Shown: in pieces, positions 53,777 through 63,649 of the stretch
How positions within the stretch are numbered: the first letter of the stretch is position 1
Layout: each line of letters begins with the position of its first letter
Assembly: GCF_947172395.1 (NCBI RefSeq)
Contig: NC_069083.1
Span: 17,826,501-17,890,500, forward strand
DNA: 64,000 bases
Direction: 5' to 3'
Source: Bicyclus anynana
Taxonomy: Eukaryota; Arthropoda; Insecta; Lepidoptera; Nymphalidae
The notes under the pieces: model-generated
The model's database searches: none
What the model saw: the letters and a program-made list of their open reading frames with translations, nothing else
What the model was told of the DNA's origin: nothing
Position numbers and translations under genes: made by a program

Positions 53777-56060
53777 AAAATGAAAACGTGTTCAAAAACC
53801 TTTTATAATAAAAAAGATTATATAAAATTCTATATTAAAGTAGATTGAAATATTGCGTCCCGTCATATTTACAAATCACTAGAGGCACCAAATGCTAAAG
53901 ACTGTAACTAATTGCATTGTAAAATTAATTTGAGCGAATTTTAAAGGTCACGATTTATTACGTTTTTGAATGATTGATATTCGTTTAATGAGTCGTCGAC
54001 TTTAGACAAGGCGAGAGTGATTAGGTAGATAGCTATGTACCTATTATTATTTAAAAGGTTTCATTACAAATTCGGATGCACAAATTACGCAAACTATATT
54101 TCTGATAGTGCCATCCCTATCGGAGGTCAGCAATCATTAAGGCTAATTTCACTGCTGCCCGAAAGAGTGATCTGGGACTCATATTAAACCATTGGCGTAA
54201 GTTCTTGAGACAAGATGTACGTCTACGACCAGGCCTTCGTTTCCCCTTTATCTTTCTCTGGATAACATGCTGGAGCAGCACTATACAGAACTCTACAGAA
54301 CTGAAAATTGGCCATAACTTAGAATGGAGACCAAATTTTCAGAAAAATCTACATTGGCCAAATCCAACTTAATTGTCAATAGCATTTTCGTAACTTGATC
54401 GGATCCGTTTGATATAATAATCAAATTATCTGTGTGAAACTGACAGTTTTTCTAAGGATTTGACATTAATTTGACACATTTTTTTTTATTATAAGAGTAA
54501 AAGTATAAATTAAAAATGTACATTGGCACATTTTGTCCAATTGGGATAAGGGAATGAAATACAGCCATTTACTGACTGATCAGTTTTTTATTGATAAATA
54601 ATTTTTAAAATCAGTAATTAGTATCGTTGAGCCGTAAAAGCGTAAAAACAAAAGAACGGTTTAGCAGCCAACCGTTTGCTCTTATAAATTAATTTTACAA
54701 CGGAAATATTTAACTTTCAAGCATTTAAACAAAGTCTTTTAAAAGTCTAACACATCAAAAGTAAAGTGAAAATTCAAAGTAAAATAGAAAGGACGGTCCA
54801 GACAACCGTTCTTGAAGTAGCTTCAACAAGCAATTGAAGGATCAATTACGTGGTTTAAAATCTTCCAATTTGCGGTCGTGCGAGTCCAAGTACTGCAAGC
54901 AGTGTAACGACTGGCATGAAGTGGGATATATAGATTGTGATACAAGAGACAGTGGACAATTCCAACAAACCAGTACATAAAATCCATCCATGTGTTTGTT
55001 TGTCTAAACGCGGTACATTCGCAAGCTATCTACGAACTTACATAGCAAAGCTCTTGAGGCAGAACTCTCCCGGGGAAGCAAGCTAACCTTATTCTTTCCA
55101 CCAAGCACCATTGCTATGTTTTCGTAAGAAAGCTATGGGTGCCAAAGTGGTTTGAGGCACAAGGGGTGACCATAATGAGCCCTACAACAACCTAGCTGCT
55201 CCTTCGTCACGGAGACATTTTACATTACGTCCTTCCTAATACTATAAAAAATATGACAGGTATCATGGTGAAAATATAAGTGTGGTAAAGGAAGGCAAAG
55301 AGGAGCTAAAGTTTGTTGTAGGCTTTTTCTAAAATATTCTAAGCTTAATATGAAGTTTAGGAATTACCTAGCCACCAAATAAAGAAATTCTCGTTAGTTA
55401 GTTGTACCTGTCTTACTGGAGGAGCGATTATTCCACTGGCTCTTCAACCCGTGAAGTACGGAGGAACGTAAAACCGACTGGTTTTATTGGCCGTAAAAGC
55501 GTGGGCGGCCGCCTCTTGCCTCTAAAAGATTGCCGCCAAGAAATATTGTCACACTTATTGGGTGCCAAATCGTAAATACTGACCTGAGGCAAACTTACAC
55601 CGTGTTTTTTCCGGTTTCCCTTCCCGAGAACTTAACTTGTACAAACTGCTGTTAGTTCAATATAAACTTGAACTTAAAATATTTTATTCACACGAGGAGA
55701 GAAAATTCGAAACACCGTCAAATGAAATTGTGTGTGTTCGTTGCTTAGTTACTTGAATCTTTTTCTCTATTTCTTTTTGAGCGAGTTGAGTTACTAACCG
55801 CTTGTTACTTAGTATTAGCTAAGTGAGAATGACATAGAGTTCATCCCGTTTTTCGTCAACTTCCAGTTGTCAACGAATCTCGAAATTTTGAGGCCCCTTT
55901 AGGTTTACTGGCATTCTAAAAAACGTTTGGGATTTTGCTCATGATAGTTTCATTAGAAGCGAAATCCCAAATGCTTTTTACTCAATATTTGCGGAAATTT
56001 ACTGGAAAGATCAACCGTTTTACTATTTTTTTGATATATATAAAATAGGCCAAACACCAC
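53777..56060. other. Intergenic, no gene seen
   Basis: About 2.3 kb of AT-rich DNA. GAACGGTT and AACCGTTT-type inverted strings near 54645-54680 may be a MITE remnant. The block 55480-55560 is GC-richer. No exon supported. Confidence 0.45.
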
Positions 56061-56066
56061 ACACTT

Positions 56067-56196
56067 ATCACGTGATATTTTAATTCTTAATATGCACACA
56101 ACTGAAAAGTTGGAGGTGCATGCCCCGGACCAGATTCGAACCCATACCCTCCGGAATTGGAGGCAGAGGTCATATCCACTGGGCTATCACTGCTCT
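56067..56196 (-). mobile_element. SINE family A, head portion only
   Basis: Plus-strand ATCACGTGATATTTTAATTC, CACAACTGAAAAGTTGGAGG, AGATTCGAACCCATACCCTC and GGGCTATCACTGCTC: this is the tRNA-like head and the start of the body. The 3' half is missing, the reverse of the usual 5' truncation. Confidence 0.85.
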
Positions 56197-56353
56197 TCTC
56201 ACCCATACCACATTATAAATTCTTTCCTACCTACCTTGTCATGTGCATATACCTTGACCGAATTTTGCCTATATTCTTTGATCGTTTATACGAGGGTATG
56301 TGTCTATTTTCTTAACAATTGTTGAAGTAACGATATTCGCTTGATCATATTTA

Positions 56354-56371
56354 TAAGATAAGATAAGATAA
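56354..56371. repeat. (GATAA)n short repeat, left of the Penelope-like element
   Basis: ATAAGATAAGATAAGATAAC at the left border of the Penelope-like element. A matching run lies at the right side (58028-58053). Confidence 0.8.
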
Positions 56372-56387
56372 CTATAGATACTAAAGA

Positions 56388-57902
56388 TACTTGGCATCAA
56401 AACATCTCGCGACGTTACTCAAACCGTTTACAGGCAATACCAGTAGTTTTGTTAAAGACTCGAAACACTTCGTTCATATAATTAAAAATGAAATTATTAG
56501 TGACTCAGAGATTATGGTGAGTTTTGATGTGGAGTCTTTGTTTACGAATGTTCCTGTGGAAGAAGTAATTTCATTAATTAAGGGTTTCATAACGGATTCA
56601 AAACTACCATCGGCTTACTTGGATTTGAGTGAGTTTTGTCTTAAAAGTGGTTATTTTATGTGGCGAGGTGACTATTATAGCCAAATAGACGGTGTTGCCA
56701 TGGGGTCGCCGATTGCACCTGTAGTGGCCAATATATTTATGGAGTGGGTGGAACGCGAGTTGGTCGATAAAATGACATATAGACCGCGTTTTTGGCTGCG
56801 TTATGTGGATGATGTGTTTGCCATTGTAAACAGGGATGATTTGGCCATAATATTCCAGTGTCTCAACAGTCTACATGAGAAGGTTCATTTTACGAAAGAG
56901 GAAGAAAAAGAGGGCGGTCTGCCATTTTTAGACGTGATGGTGATCCGGGGGTCTGGTGGTGAATTACATACAACGGTGTACCGAAAACCGACTCACACCA
57001 ACAGATATCTCCATGCGAGTTCGCACCACCATCCATCGCAGATATCGTCGGTACCAAGAAGCCTCATAAATCGAGCCCTAAGTCTTTGTGACCCACCCTA
57101 TATTGAGTGCGAACTAAGAGTAGTGAGACAGGCGCTGGAGAACAATGGCTATAGTTGGCGTCAGAGTTCCAGATGGGCACAAACAACAACTAGGCGGAAA
57201 CCGTCCTGTGTGAACCGGTCACCAGTGTACTTAACATATGTGAAGGGCGTGACGGACAAAATCAGCCACTATCTCCAACGGAGATTTGACATAGTGACGC
57301 GGTTTTGTCCACCTGCATTGGTGAAGAGTATACTGCGATCGCCTAAGGATAGGGATCCGCTGAACGTGCCCGGGGTGTACAAGATTCCGTGTGACTGTGG
57401 TAGGTCATACATCGGTGAGACTCGCCGTAACATCACCACAAGAGTAAAAGAACACATACGGAGCATGAAGAATGTGGACACGGACGGTTCAGCAATAGCC
57501 GAGCATGTTCTAGCTTCGGGTACGACTCATTATATCCGTTTTGATAAGGCTTCTGTATTGTCAAGGGAAAAGTTTCTAGTACCTCGTAAGATACGTGAAG
57601 CGATAGAAATTAGTCGTCACCCGAATTTTAATCGGGATCATGGATGGTTGCTGCCCACAGCGTGGAAACCGCTATTTCTTTCATTGTCACATACAACAAA
57701 CTTGGAACAAGATAGCATTAGTTCGGTTTGCTTACAAGAAGACGAGTCTAATGAAGATGACATTAATGAACCGTCGGAGAGTGTAACGGAACCTTCACTC
57801 CCCACCACTCAACCCCTCTCCGCGCGCGCAATGCGTGCAGCAGCGCGTCGCGCCGCCGCTTCGCAGTTTGGATCGTGCCGCGATGCAAGAACCAGCTCAT
57901 GA
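56388..57902 (+). CDS. Penelope-like reverse transcriptase with GIY-YIG endonuclease
   Basis: About 504 open codons to TGA at 57900-57902. Numbering from TTG at 56391: SFDVESLFTNVP at 44-55 (D46), GVAMGSPIAPVVANIF at 101-116, RYVDDVF at 137-143 (D140, D141), then LPFLDVMV, YRKPTHTNRYLH (197-208). After a linker, the nuclease domain has NVPGVYKIPC (325-334), CGRSYIGETRR (336-346) and RVKEHI (351-356), the GIY-YIG layout joined to Penelope reverse transcriptases. The tail is acidic then Ala/Arg-rich (ARAMRAAARRAA). The N-terminal part of the reverse transcriptase before KHLATLL is lost and there is no start codon, so the frame is intact but partial. In Penelope elements this protein copies RNA at a nicked or free 3' end. 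Not a telomerase or a LINE reverse transcriptase. Confidence 0.95.
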   Translation, partial: YLASKHLATLLKPFTGNTSSFVKDSKHFVHIIKNEIISDSEIMVSFDVESLFTNVPVEEVISLIKGFITDSKLPSAYLDLSEFCLKSGYFMWRGDYYSQIDGVAMGSPIAPVVANIFMEWVERELVDKMTYRPRFWLRYVDDVFAIVNRDDLAIIFQCLNSLHEKVHFTKEEEKEGGLPFLDVMVIRGSGGELHTTVYRKPTHTNRYLHASSHHHPSQISSVPRSLINRALSLCDPPYIECELRVVRQALENNGYSWRQSSRWAQTTTRRKPSCVNRSPVYLTYVKGVTDKISHYLQRRFDIVTRFCPPALVKSILRSPKDRDPLNVPGVYKIPCDCGRSYIGETRRNITTRVKEHIRSMKNVDTDGSAIAEHVLASGTTHYIRFDKASVLSREKFLVPRKIREAIEISRHPNFNRDHGWLLPTAWKPLFLSLSHTTNLEQDSISSVCLQEDESNEDDINEPSESVTEPSLPTTQPLSARAMRAAARRAAASQFGSCRDARTSS

Positions 57903-58027
57903 CTAAGGGCCCCGTATGGGTTCGAAACTAGTCGGGCATACTCCGACGTAATATCACGTGAGTTTTAGCCGTGTTTCATAATCAATTAATATGAATAACA
58001 CTCACGATAGTTTAAATTTTAAATTCT
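56388..58027 (+). mobile_element. Penelope-like retroelement, 5'-truncated
   Basis: The unit starts inside the reverse transcriptase and runs past the ORF stop to about 58027, where GATAA repeats begin. The 3' untranslated part contains CTCATGACTAAGGGCCCCG, GGGTTCGAAACTAGTCGGGC and ATCACGTGAGTTTTAGCC. The exact 5' border is inferred from the loss of the open frame at a TAA codon (56382). Confidence 0.85.
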
Positions 58028-58053
58028 AAAATAAAAAAGATAAGATAAGATAA
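58028..58053. repeat. (GATAA)n short repeat, right of the Penelope-like element
   Basis: AAGATAAGATAAGATAAGAT. On the minus strand it is the TATCT tail of the LINE 3' end at 58054. Confidence 0.85.
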
Positions 58054-58290
58054 GATAGATATACTTTATTTGCACACCACAATGACAAAAACAAGTGAAA
58101 TAAAAAACAAATTAGGAAGAGATCCGCATACAAAAGGTGGCCTTATCGCTAAGTAGCGATTTCTTCCAGGCAACCTTCGGTTTAGGAAAACTTAAGGACA
58201 TCAGCAGGTGGCGTAAAACAAAAATAACCATAGTATTAGTAATACACATACATACAAATAATTTACATCTTAATACATAAACAATATTAC
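58054..58290 (-). mobile_element. LINE or SINE 3' end with (TATCT)n tail
   Basis: On the minus strand: GCCTGGAAGAAATCGCTACT, TAGCGATAAGGCCACCTTTT, GTATGCGGATCTC, then GTGGTGTGCAAATAAAGTAT and the TATCT repeats. This is the 3'-end pattern of a common lepidopteran retroposon. Its 5' limit is unclear. Confidence 0.7.
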
Positions 58291-59170
58291 ACAAATACCT
58301 ACAATAATGAATAAAATACATATCAAAATATACTAATAAATACATTATATTGAAGAGAAATAATATATACAGATCGTCTTTACTGCACCAGATAATGAGT
58401 CTTTACGGCATTTTAAAAATGTCCAGTGTCTTTGATTGCCATATGTTTAAATGGAGAGCATTTATGTGAAATCGTTGTTTATATCTTAAGAACAGTTCGA
58501 CAAAATGTAAAGAACACGTTGTTTACTCCATTGCCCGTCAACCGACATACGTATTAATGATCACGTATCATGTACAGGAGCGTAGCTACTGCATACAGCC
58601 TTATCAATGATACGGGGCCCATAGATTACAGGGACCCCTTACACGTGAAAGCAAAAATTAATTTAAGACTGTAATATCTGGTACTTCCTGAAAAAAAAGA
58701 AAACTCTTCAACTCTTCAAAACAAAATGACAAAAAAAGCATTTTTTTCCGGGTTTAAGCGTGCGCTCAAAAGTTGGAAACGTATCGTAATTTAAGTTACT
58801 GTCATATGTATTTAATAATAATAAGCAGGATTTTTGTTTCTTTTGCGAGAAATCTTTACCCTTCATTTGTACCTATAGGGTACCCAACTAATTTTGATAT
58901 AGGACCCCTTAAAGGCACGCTACGCTACTGATCATGTGCCTATAATTTCACAGGCAACCATACACTTAGGTAGATAATTACAGGCACGTCAGTCTTAACA
59001 GCTACGTCTCGAGTTGATAGACACAGTGCGGTACATTGTAGGACGTGTTTCTTGCATACCCTACGATGTGTTGTTGTTTATAAGTGATGGTTTTCCATTT
59101 ACGACTACTATTAACATCTCCTAACAATAAAATATAATTATTATTAATAAATAAAAACCTTTGATAAACT
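58291..59170. other. Intergenic, no gene seen
   Basis: ATCAATGATACGGGGCCC at 58603 recurs inverted at 1450. No exon recognised. Confidence 0.45.
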
Positions 59171-59179
59171 ATACTTTGA

Positions 59180-59243
59180 TTGCATCATCTCTATTCGCTT
59201 ACCATTAGGTGAGCTTGTAGTCAAGGGTTAACTTGTAGAGATA
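59180..59243 (+). mobile_element. SINE family B, 3' end fragment
   Basis: TTGCATCATCTCTATTCGCT, TACCATTAGGTGAGCTTGTA and GTCAAGGGTTAACTTGTAGAG. Only the last 60 bases. Confidence 0.7.
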
Positions 59244-59766
59244 CGAGTAAAACAAACCCCACTTTGTATAGGTAGGGATGGTAAAAAATATTTTTCTATA
59301 TTTAAGTTTACACATTAGTAGTAATGTGTCATATTATAAATCCTAAATTACAGTTTTCTAGAACTAATATTTCCGGAACTCTATCGCGACATGACGAATT
59401 TAAATGGATTCCTTATTGACTTGGAACCCTAAAATAGGTAAGAGGCTATTTATGTAAAAGATACATACCATGTTAAGAGGTCATGGATCTGCGAACGATC
59501 AGCTCTTCTATATTTAAGAACGTAGTCCATCCACTAGCCAGCGTGTTTCGGCGCCTGAAGCTCACGGCCGGGCCATTTACATTGTAAAGCAGTTGCAACG
59601 AGGCTCTTTTTAGATGTTATAAAACTTTTCCCGCTTTCAAGTTTTACGTCGAGAGCGCGGAAGGTCTTGCACTTAGAACAATTAACTCGTAGACGAAACT
59701 AAATCTAAATTTAAGGATGACGAAAAATTATTCACTTGTTGTTTTTGCACACGAGACAGAATGATA
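59244..59766. other. Intergenic, no feature seen
   Basis: Nothing recognised. Confidence 0.4.
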
Positions 59767-59960
59767 TCTGTACTAATATTATAAAGCTGAAGAGTTTGTT
59801 TGCTTGAACGCGCTAATCTCTGAGTTACTGGTCTGAATTGAAAAATTCTTTCAGTGTTAGATAGCCCATTTATCGAGGAAGGCTATAGGCTATATATATT
59901 ATCCCCGTATTCCTACGGAAACGGGAACCACGTCGGTGAAACCGCGCGGCGTCAGCTAGT
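59767..59960 (+). mobile_element. Helitron-like element, family H1, near full length
   Basis: TCTGTACTAATATTATAAAG start, CTGAAGAGTTTGTTTGCTTG, GATAGCCCATTTATCGAGG, TACGGAAACGGGAACCACG, ACCGCGCGGCGTCAGCTAG end before T. Preceded by A. Confidence 0.85.
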
Positions 59961-60370
59961 TAAATATAAAGTATAAAGTTTGTTGGATTTTAAGCTACTG
60001 AGTTCTTGTCTCTTTTCGGTAGAATTTGAACTGGTGGTAGAATTACTACTACTGGCTGACAGGCTTAACTTTCCCTACTCGACTTAAAATAAATGAATGT
60101 ACCTAATTTAATTTAAAAGTTTTTGAATGTCCTATACAATATTATAGCTTATTTGATAAAATTCCGGTTTCTTATTTGTGATTTGTGAGTGTGTTCTTAT
60201 TTGTGTATTAAAATGATTTGAACACGTGCCAAACAAGTAGGTACATCATAATATTGCGAATGGGTTGCTATGATCAAACTAATTAAATAAAAAATGGGTA
60301 AATAGCTGATACAGTACGAGTACGTCAACAGAGAGAGAAAAACGTGCCTTGTACGCCTTTTAGTTGTGAG
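59961..60370. other. Intergenic, no feature seen
   Basis: Nothing recognised. Confidence 0.4.
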
Positions 60371-60372
60371 TT

Positions 60373-60525
60373 TTCATTTTATTAAGCGCCATTGACCGCC
60401 CGCCAATGTTAGCCCGCCAACCCACATTGTAACAGCGTGGCGGGCTAAGCCCCATATCCTCACTTCTTTATAGAGGGAGGCTTGACCCTGTAGCCATGTA
60501 CCATTAAAATAGGCTGACAACGATA
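60373..60525 (+). repeat. Retroposon 3' end, family D
   Basis: CCAACCCACATTGTAACAGC, GTGGCGGGCTAAGCCCC, TTATAGAGGGAGGCTTGACC, ACCATTAAAATAGGCTGAC. Same order as at 7190. Confidence 0.55.
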
Positions 60526-60940
60526 AATCGCCAATGTCCGAGTTCCGTCTACCCATTTGTTAGTCTACGTCCCCGACCTAGATGCAACCCATTTTATACA
60601 GAAAACTAGCTCTTAATTACTTTCGTAACGTTATTTACTACGTGCATTCATTTTCCTGTTTTACTAATTTACGAGATTCTTTGTAAGTTATAATGAGTCT
60701 ATAACTACGTACCTGAATAGTGACCTAGCTTTATGGCTGCTTTTTCGCCAGAAATGTAATAGGCGGCCAAGAAATAAGTGAATTCACAGTGACACTACGA
60801 AACTCTTTACTAGCAGTAGTGCTTATTAACCGAGTTCAAAAAAAGGAGGCGGTTCTCAATTTGACACGTAGGTTTTTTTTTATTTTTTTATTTTTATGTT
60901 TGTTACCGCTTATCTTAGTCATTTCCAATTTTTAAAATTA
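60526..60940. other. Intergenic, no feature seen
   Basis: Nothing recognised. Confidence 0.4.
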
Positions 60941-60944
60941 TTAT

Positions 60945-61040
60945 TTTGTTTGAAAGAGTATCAAGTGGATACTCTTTCAGATTGGTCCCATTTAATTTTC
61001 ATGAAAATCGGTTCAGCAATTTTGTAATATGAGACGAATA
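60945..61040. repeat. Hairpin plus MITE fragment
   Basis: TGAAAGAGTATC and GATACTCTTTCA form a 12-base hairpin at about 60952-60980. It runs into GATTGGTCCCATTTAATTTT, CATGAAAATCGGTTCAGC, the inverted interior of the MITE at 5481. Confidence 0.6.
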
Positions 61041-61064
61041 TCTTAGCATTCCATGGATTCACCG

Positions 61065-61332
61065 TGCGGGTGCCAGGTCCCTCGCGTGGTAGAGAGAAGA
61101 ACTCCGAGCAGAGTCCTGAACTTGTGACTACAGGATGTAGGGTTAAGGAATTCCTTGACGATCGATCAACACTCCCCGTTCTCTGCTCGTGTTGTTCTCC
61201 CTGCCTAGCCAAATTTGGTAAGATCCTATTAGAGCAGCTTTGGATACTCGTTCTAATATAGAACTAGCTGCACTTCTAGAGAGGCCAAGGTCTTTAAGCA
61301 AGTTATAGAGAGATTTTGCTGGTAATGAAAAC
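61065..61332 (-). pseudogene. Fragment of RLE-like LINE ORF (C-terminus)
   Basis: The minus strand reads LPAKSLYNLLKDLGLSRSAA, SSILERVSKAALIGSYQIWL and GREN. The LPAK, LGLSRSAA block matches the end of the decayed ORF at 37915-38490 and extends it by about 30 residues, so the two fragments belong to one family. No catalytic part remains. Confidence 0.65.
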
Positions 61333-61386
61333 AAATAAATGGCCTGTACTGTGACGCTAGGACACACAAAAAACAGAAAAATATAA

Positions 61387-61692
61387 TCTTTTTAACAAAA
61401 AAAATTGAACCGACTTCAAAATTACAAAAATAAACTAAAAAGCGTAAAATAACATCGTATGTGCTACCTTCTCACTTTGAAGGCGGTGCCAACACAGAGA
61501 TGCATTAACTAAAGCCGATTATATCATTAACTTTTAGGATTTAAAGTTCAATCCCGTGGTTTTTTCAGAAACGGCTTTAATTAATACGTCACTAGCTCGG
61601 CACCGCCTTCAAAGCATCAAAGCAAAATTTTTCGCTTTTAAGTTTATTTTTGTGATTTTGAAGTCTGTTAAATTTTTTTGTTAAAAAAGATT
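61387..61692. mobile_element. MITE with long inverted arms (AACCGACTTCAAA family)
   Basis: Left TTTTTAACAAAAAAAATTGA, ACCGACTTCAAAATTACAAAAATAAAC; right TTTATTTTTGTGATTTTGAAG, TCTGTTAAATTTTTTTGTTAAAA. Arms about 70 bases. The interior holds GAAGGCGGTGCCAACAC and GGCACCGCCTTCAAAGC, a second inverted pair. Confidence 0.8.
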
Positions 61693-61843
61693 TTATGTGA
61701 GAGAGCTCATTGGAAGGACTTCCAAAGTCCTTATCTTTACCTTTATCGGTATGCAGCATTGCTGTGTCATCATAAAATGAGATGGTGGGTTTGGTCATTT
61801 GCTTCGTCCATCAAATATTAAAAAAAGAACTTAATGTTACTAA

Positions 61844-62126
61844 TAGCCGTAATGTTACCTCTGCCTTGATTCTGAAGGATGTGGGTATGAATCCGGTCCG
61901 GGGCATGCACCTCCAACTTTGCAGTTGTGTGCATTTTAAGAAATTGAATATCACGCGTCTCAAACGGTGAAGGAAAAACATCCTGAGGAAACCTGCACAC
62001 CAGAGAATTATCATAATTCTCTGCGTGTGTAGAGTCTGCCAATCCGCATTGGGACAGCGTGGTGGACTATTGGCCTGACCCCTCTCATTCTGTCGAGTCG
62101 AACATGGGTTAATAATGATGATGATG
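61844..62126 (+). mobile_element. SINE family A, with perfect 11-bp target duplication
   Basis: AATGTTACTAA at 61833-61843 and 62127-62137. Body: TAGCCGTAATGTTACCTCTG, GGTATGAATCCGGTCCGGGG, AAGAAATTGAATATCACGCG, CTGCACACCAGAGAATTATC, CCTGACCCCTCTCATTCTGT, then ATAATGATGATGATG. Part of the head is deleted (no GATAGCCCAGTGG). Confidence 0.9.
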
Positions 62127-62137
62127 AATGTTACTAA

Positions 62138-62517
62138 GCAATGAAATATAAAATACAAATTACAGTAGAAGTACATTTTTTGCAGAGGATATCTTGTCAC
62201 ACAAATACTTATGGCGCACGTGATGTTACCAACAATGGCGCGACCCATGTCCGGCGCCATGCCACGCCATGCTTTACAGCGTCGTAAATATGCAAACGGC
62301 GAGCGAAAAATGTCTAGGTGGGAATTGTTTACTCAGCGAAGGGGTCCCATCCCATGCCCTCTACAATTTATAACAAAATATAGACGTGGAGCGGGATATG
62401 TTGGGTAGAAACTGTCAGTCCTTTAATAACTACATTCATATTAAATTGTGATTTGATTTGATTGATTTTTTTTACACAATTCGGAGATAAAATGAAGTAA
62501 TCTTGAAAAGTGTGTCT
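62138..62517. other. Intergenic, (TTGAT)n-type tail
   Basis: AGTCCTTTAATAACTACATTC then GTGATTTGATTTGATTGATT at about 62448-62466 resembles the retroposon tail at 43085. No gene. Confidence 0.45.
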
Positions 62518-62837
62518 TTTTTTTAATTCTTTAAAAGTTAGCCCTTGATTACAATCTTACCTGATGGTATGTGATGATGCAATCTAAGATGGAAGTGGTC
62601 TAACTTGTCAGGAGGAGGATGAAAATGCACACCCTTTTCGGTTTCTACATCATACTGGAACGCTAAATCGCTTGGCGGATCGTCTTTGTAGGTAGGGTGG
62701 TAAGTAGTCACGGCTGAAGCCTCCAACCAGTCAGACCTGGACCAATTAAGAAAACCTTAATCGGCCTAGCCGGGGATCGCACCCAGGGCTTACATCTTGT
62801 AAATCCACCGCGCATACCACTGCGCCACGGAGGCCGT
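62518..62837 (-). mobile_element. SINE family B, full length
   Basis: T-run and AAAAGTTAGCCCTTGATTAC at left, GCAATCTAAGATGGAAGTGG, GTTTCTACATCATACTGGAA, CGGCTGAAGCCTCCAACCAG, CGGGGATCGCACCCAGGGC, and CATACCACTGCGCCACGGAG at right (head). Most complete copy of family B in this window. Confidence 0.9.
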
Positions 62838-63345
62838 CTAATTGTATGTCTTAAATGTATTTGCGAAAACGCTACTCTACACTTTTTTTAAGTTCTTCAA
62901 AATATACAGAATACCAATTAGAAGTCAGGAAAATTAGTTTGTTCAGCTTTTTTTCTCAATTAATTTTCAGTAAAAACTCTCTGTCCGGAGTTAAAGTTGT
63001 TTCAGGATATTCGAACATTGTACAAACAAGATTTTAGCTTGAAATTTGGCGAAAGTAAACCCGAAACTGCCCAAAGTAAAGAAAAAGATTGCAGCTTAGG
63101 TATGAACCGAGATTTCGTCAATTATTCACGTTCACAACTTCTCAGACGTATTATGAAAGCCGTAAAGTATGGTCCCCTGTCGTTGTATGGTTTAGAGCCG
63201 CATAAATATAAGATGGAGGCTAGAATCACATGCCTGAAAGTGGGTGACATTTTTCAGCTGTTTGCAAATCATCTATTCGCGATTAACTTTAGTATGTGGC
63301 TTATCTTATAGAAAATGAGTCTGAGATAAACGGAAAACACACCGT
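62838..63345. other. Intergenic, unassigned open frame
   Basis: A 104-codon plus-strand frame (62997-63311) has no recognised motif, no splice context and an ordinary AT-rich composition. I do not call it a gene. Confidence 0.4.
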
Positions 63346-63551
63346 ACTAGCTGACGCCGCGCGGTTTCACCCGCGTGGTACCCATTCCCGTAGGAATACG
63401 GGTATAACATATTATATCCTATAGCCTTCCTCGATAAATGGTCTATCTAACACTAAAAGAATTTTTAAATCGGACCAGTAGTTCCTGAGATTAGCGCGTT
63501 CAATCAAACAAACAAACAAACAAACTCTTCACCTTTTTTATATTAGTATAG
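63346..63551 (-). mobile_element. Helitron-like element, family H1, near full length
   Basis: Plus strand: A then CTAGCTGACGCCGCGCGGTT, CCCATTCCCGTAGGAATACG, TCTATCTAACACTAAAAGAA, CAGTAGTTCCTGAGATTAGC, a CAAA run, and ATATTAGTATAGA then T. Thus TC...CTAG on the minus strand. Confidence 0.85.
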
Positions 63552-63649
63552 ATAAATTCTTCCAAATTGCCTCATCACTTAACATGCTCAATTGATTTAA
63601 GCGACACCTGTTCGATTATTTAAGGAAAATGTATGTTTTTATCTGTAAT
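63552..63649. other. Short gap
   Basis: Nothing recognised. Confidence 0.4.

Noticed and set aside
56391..57902. Telomerase reverse transcriptase
   Set aside because: Reverse transcriptase motifs plus the GIY-YIG domain identify a Penelope-like element; no telomerase RNA-binding domain.
58112..58345. 77-codon minus-strand frame ending DKATFCMRISS
   Set aside because: It lies in the 3' end of a retroposon and lacks reverse transcriptase or other motifs; probably non-coding.
62997..63311. 104-codon plus-strand frame
   Set aside because: No recognisable motif, no intron or promoter support; length is within chance for this composition.
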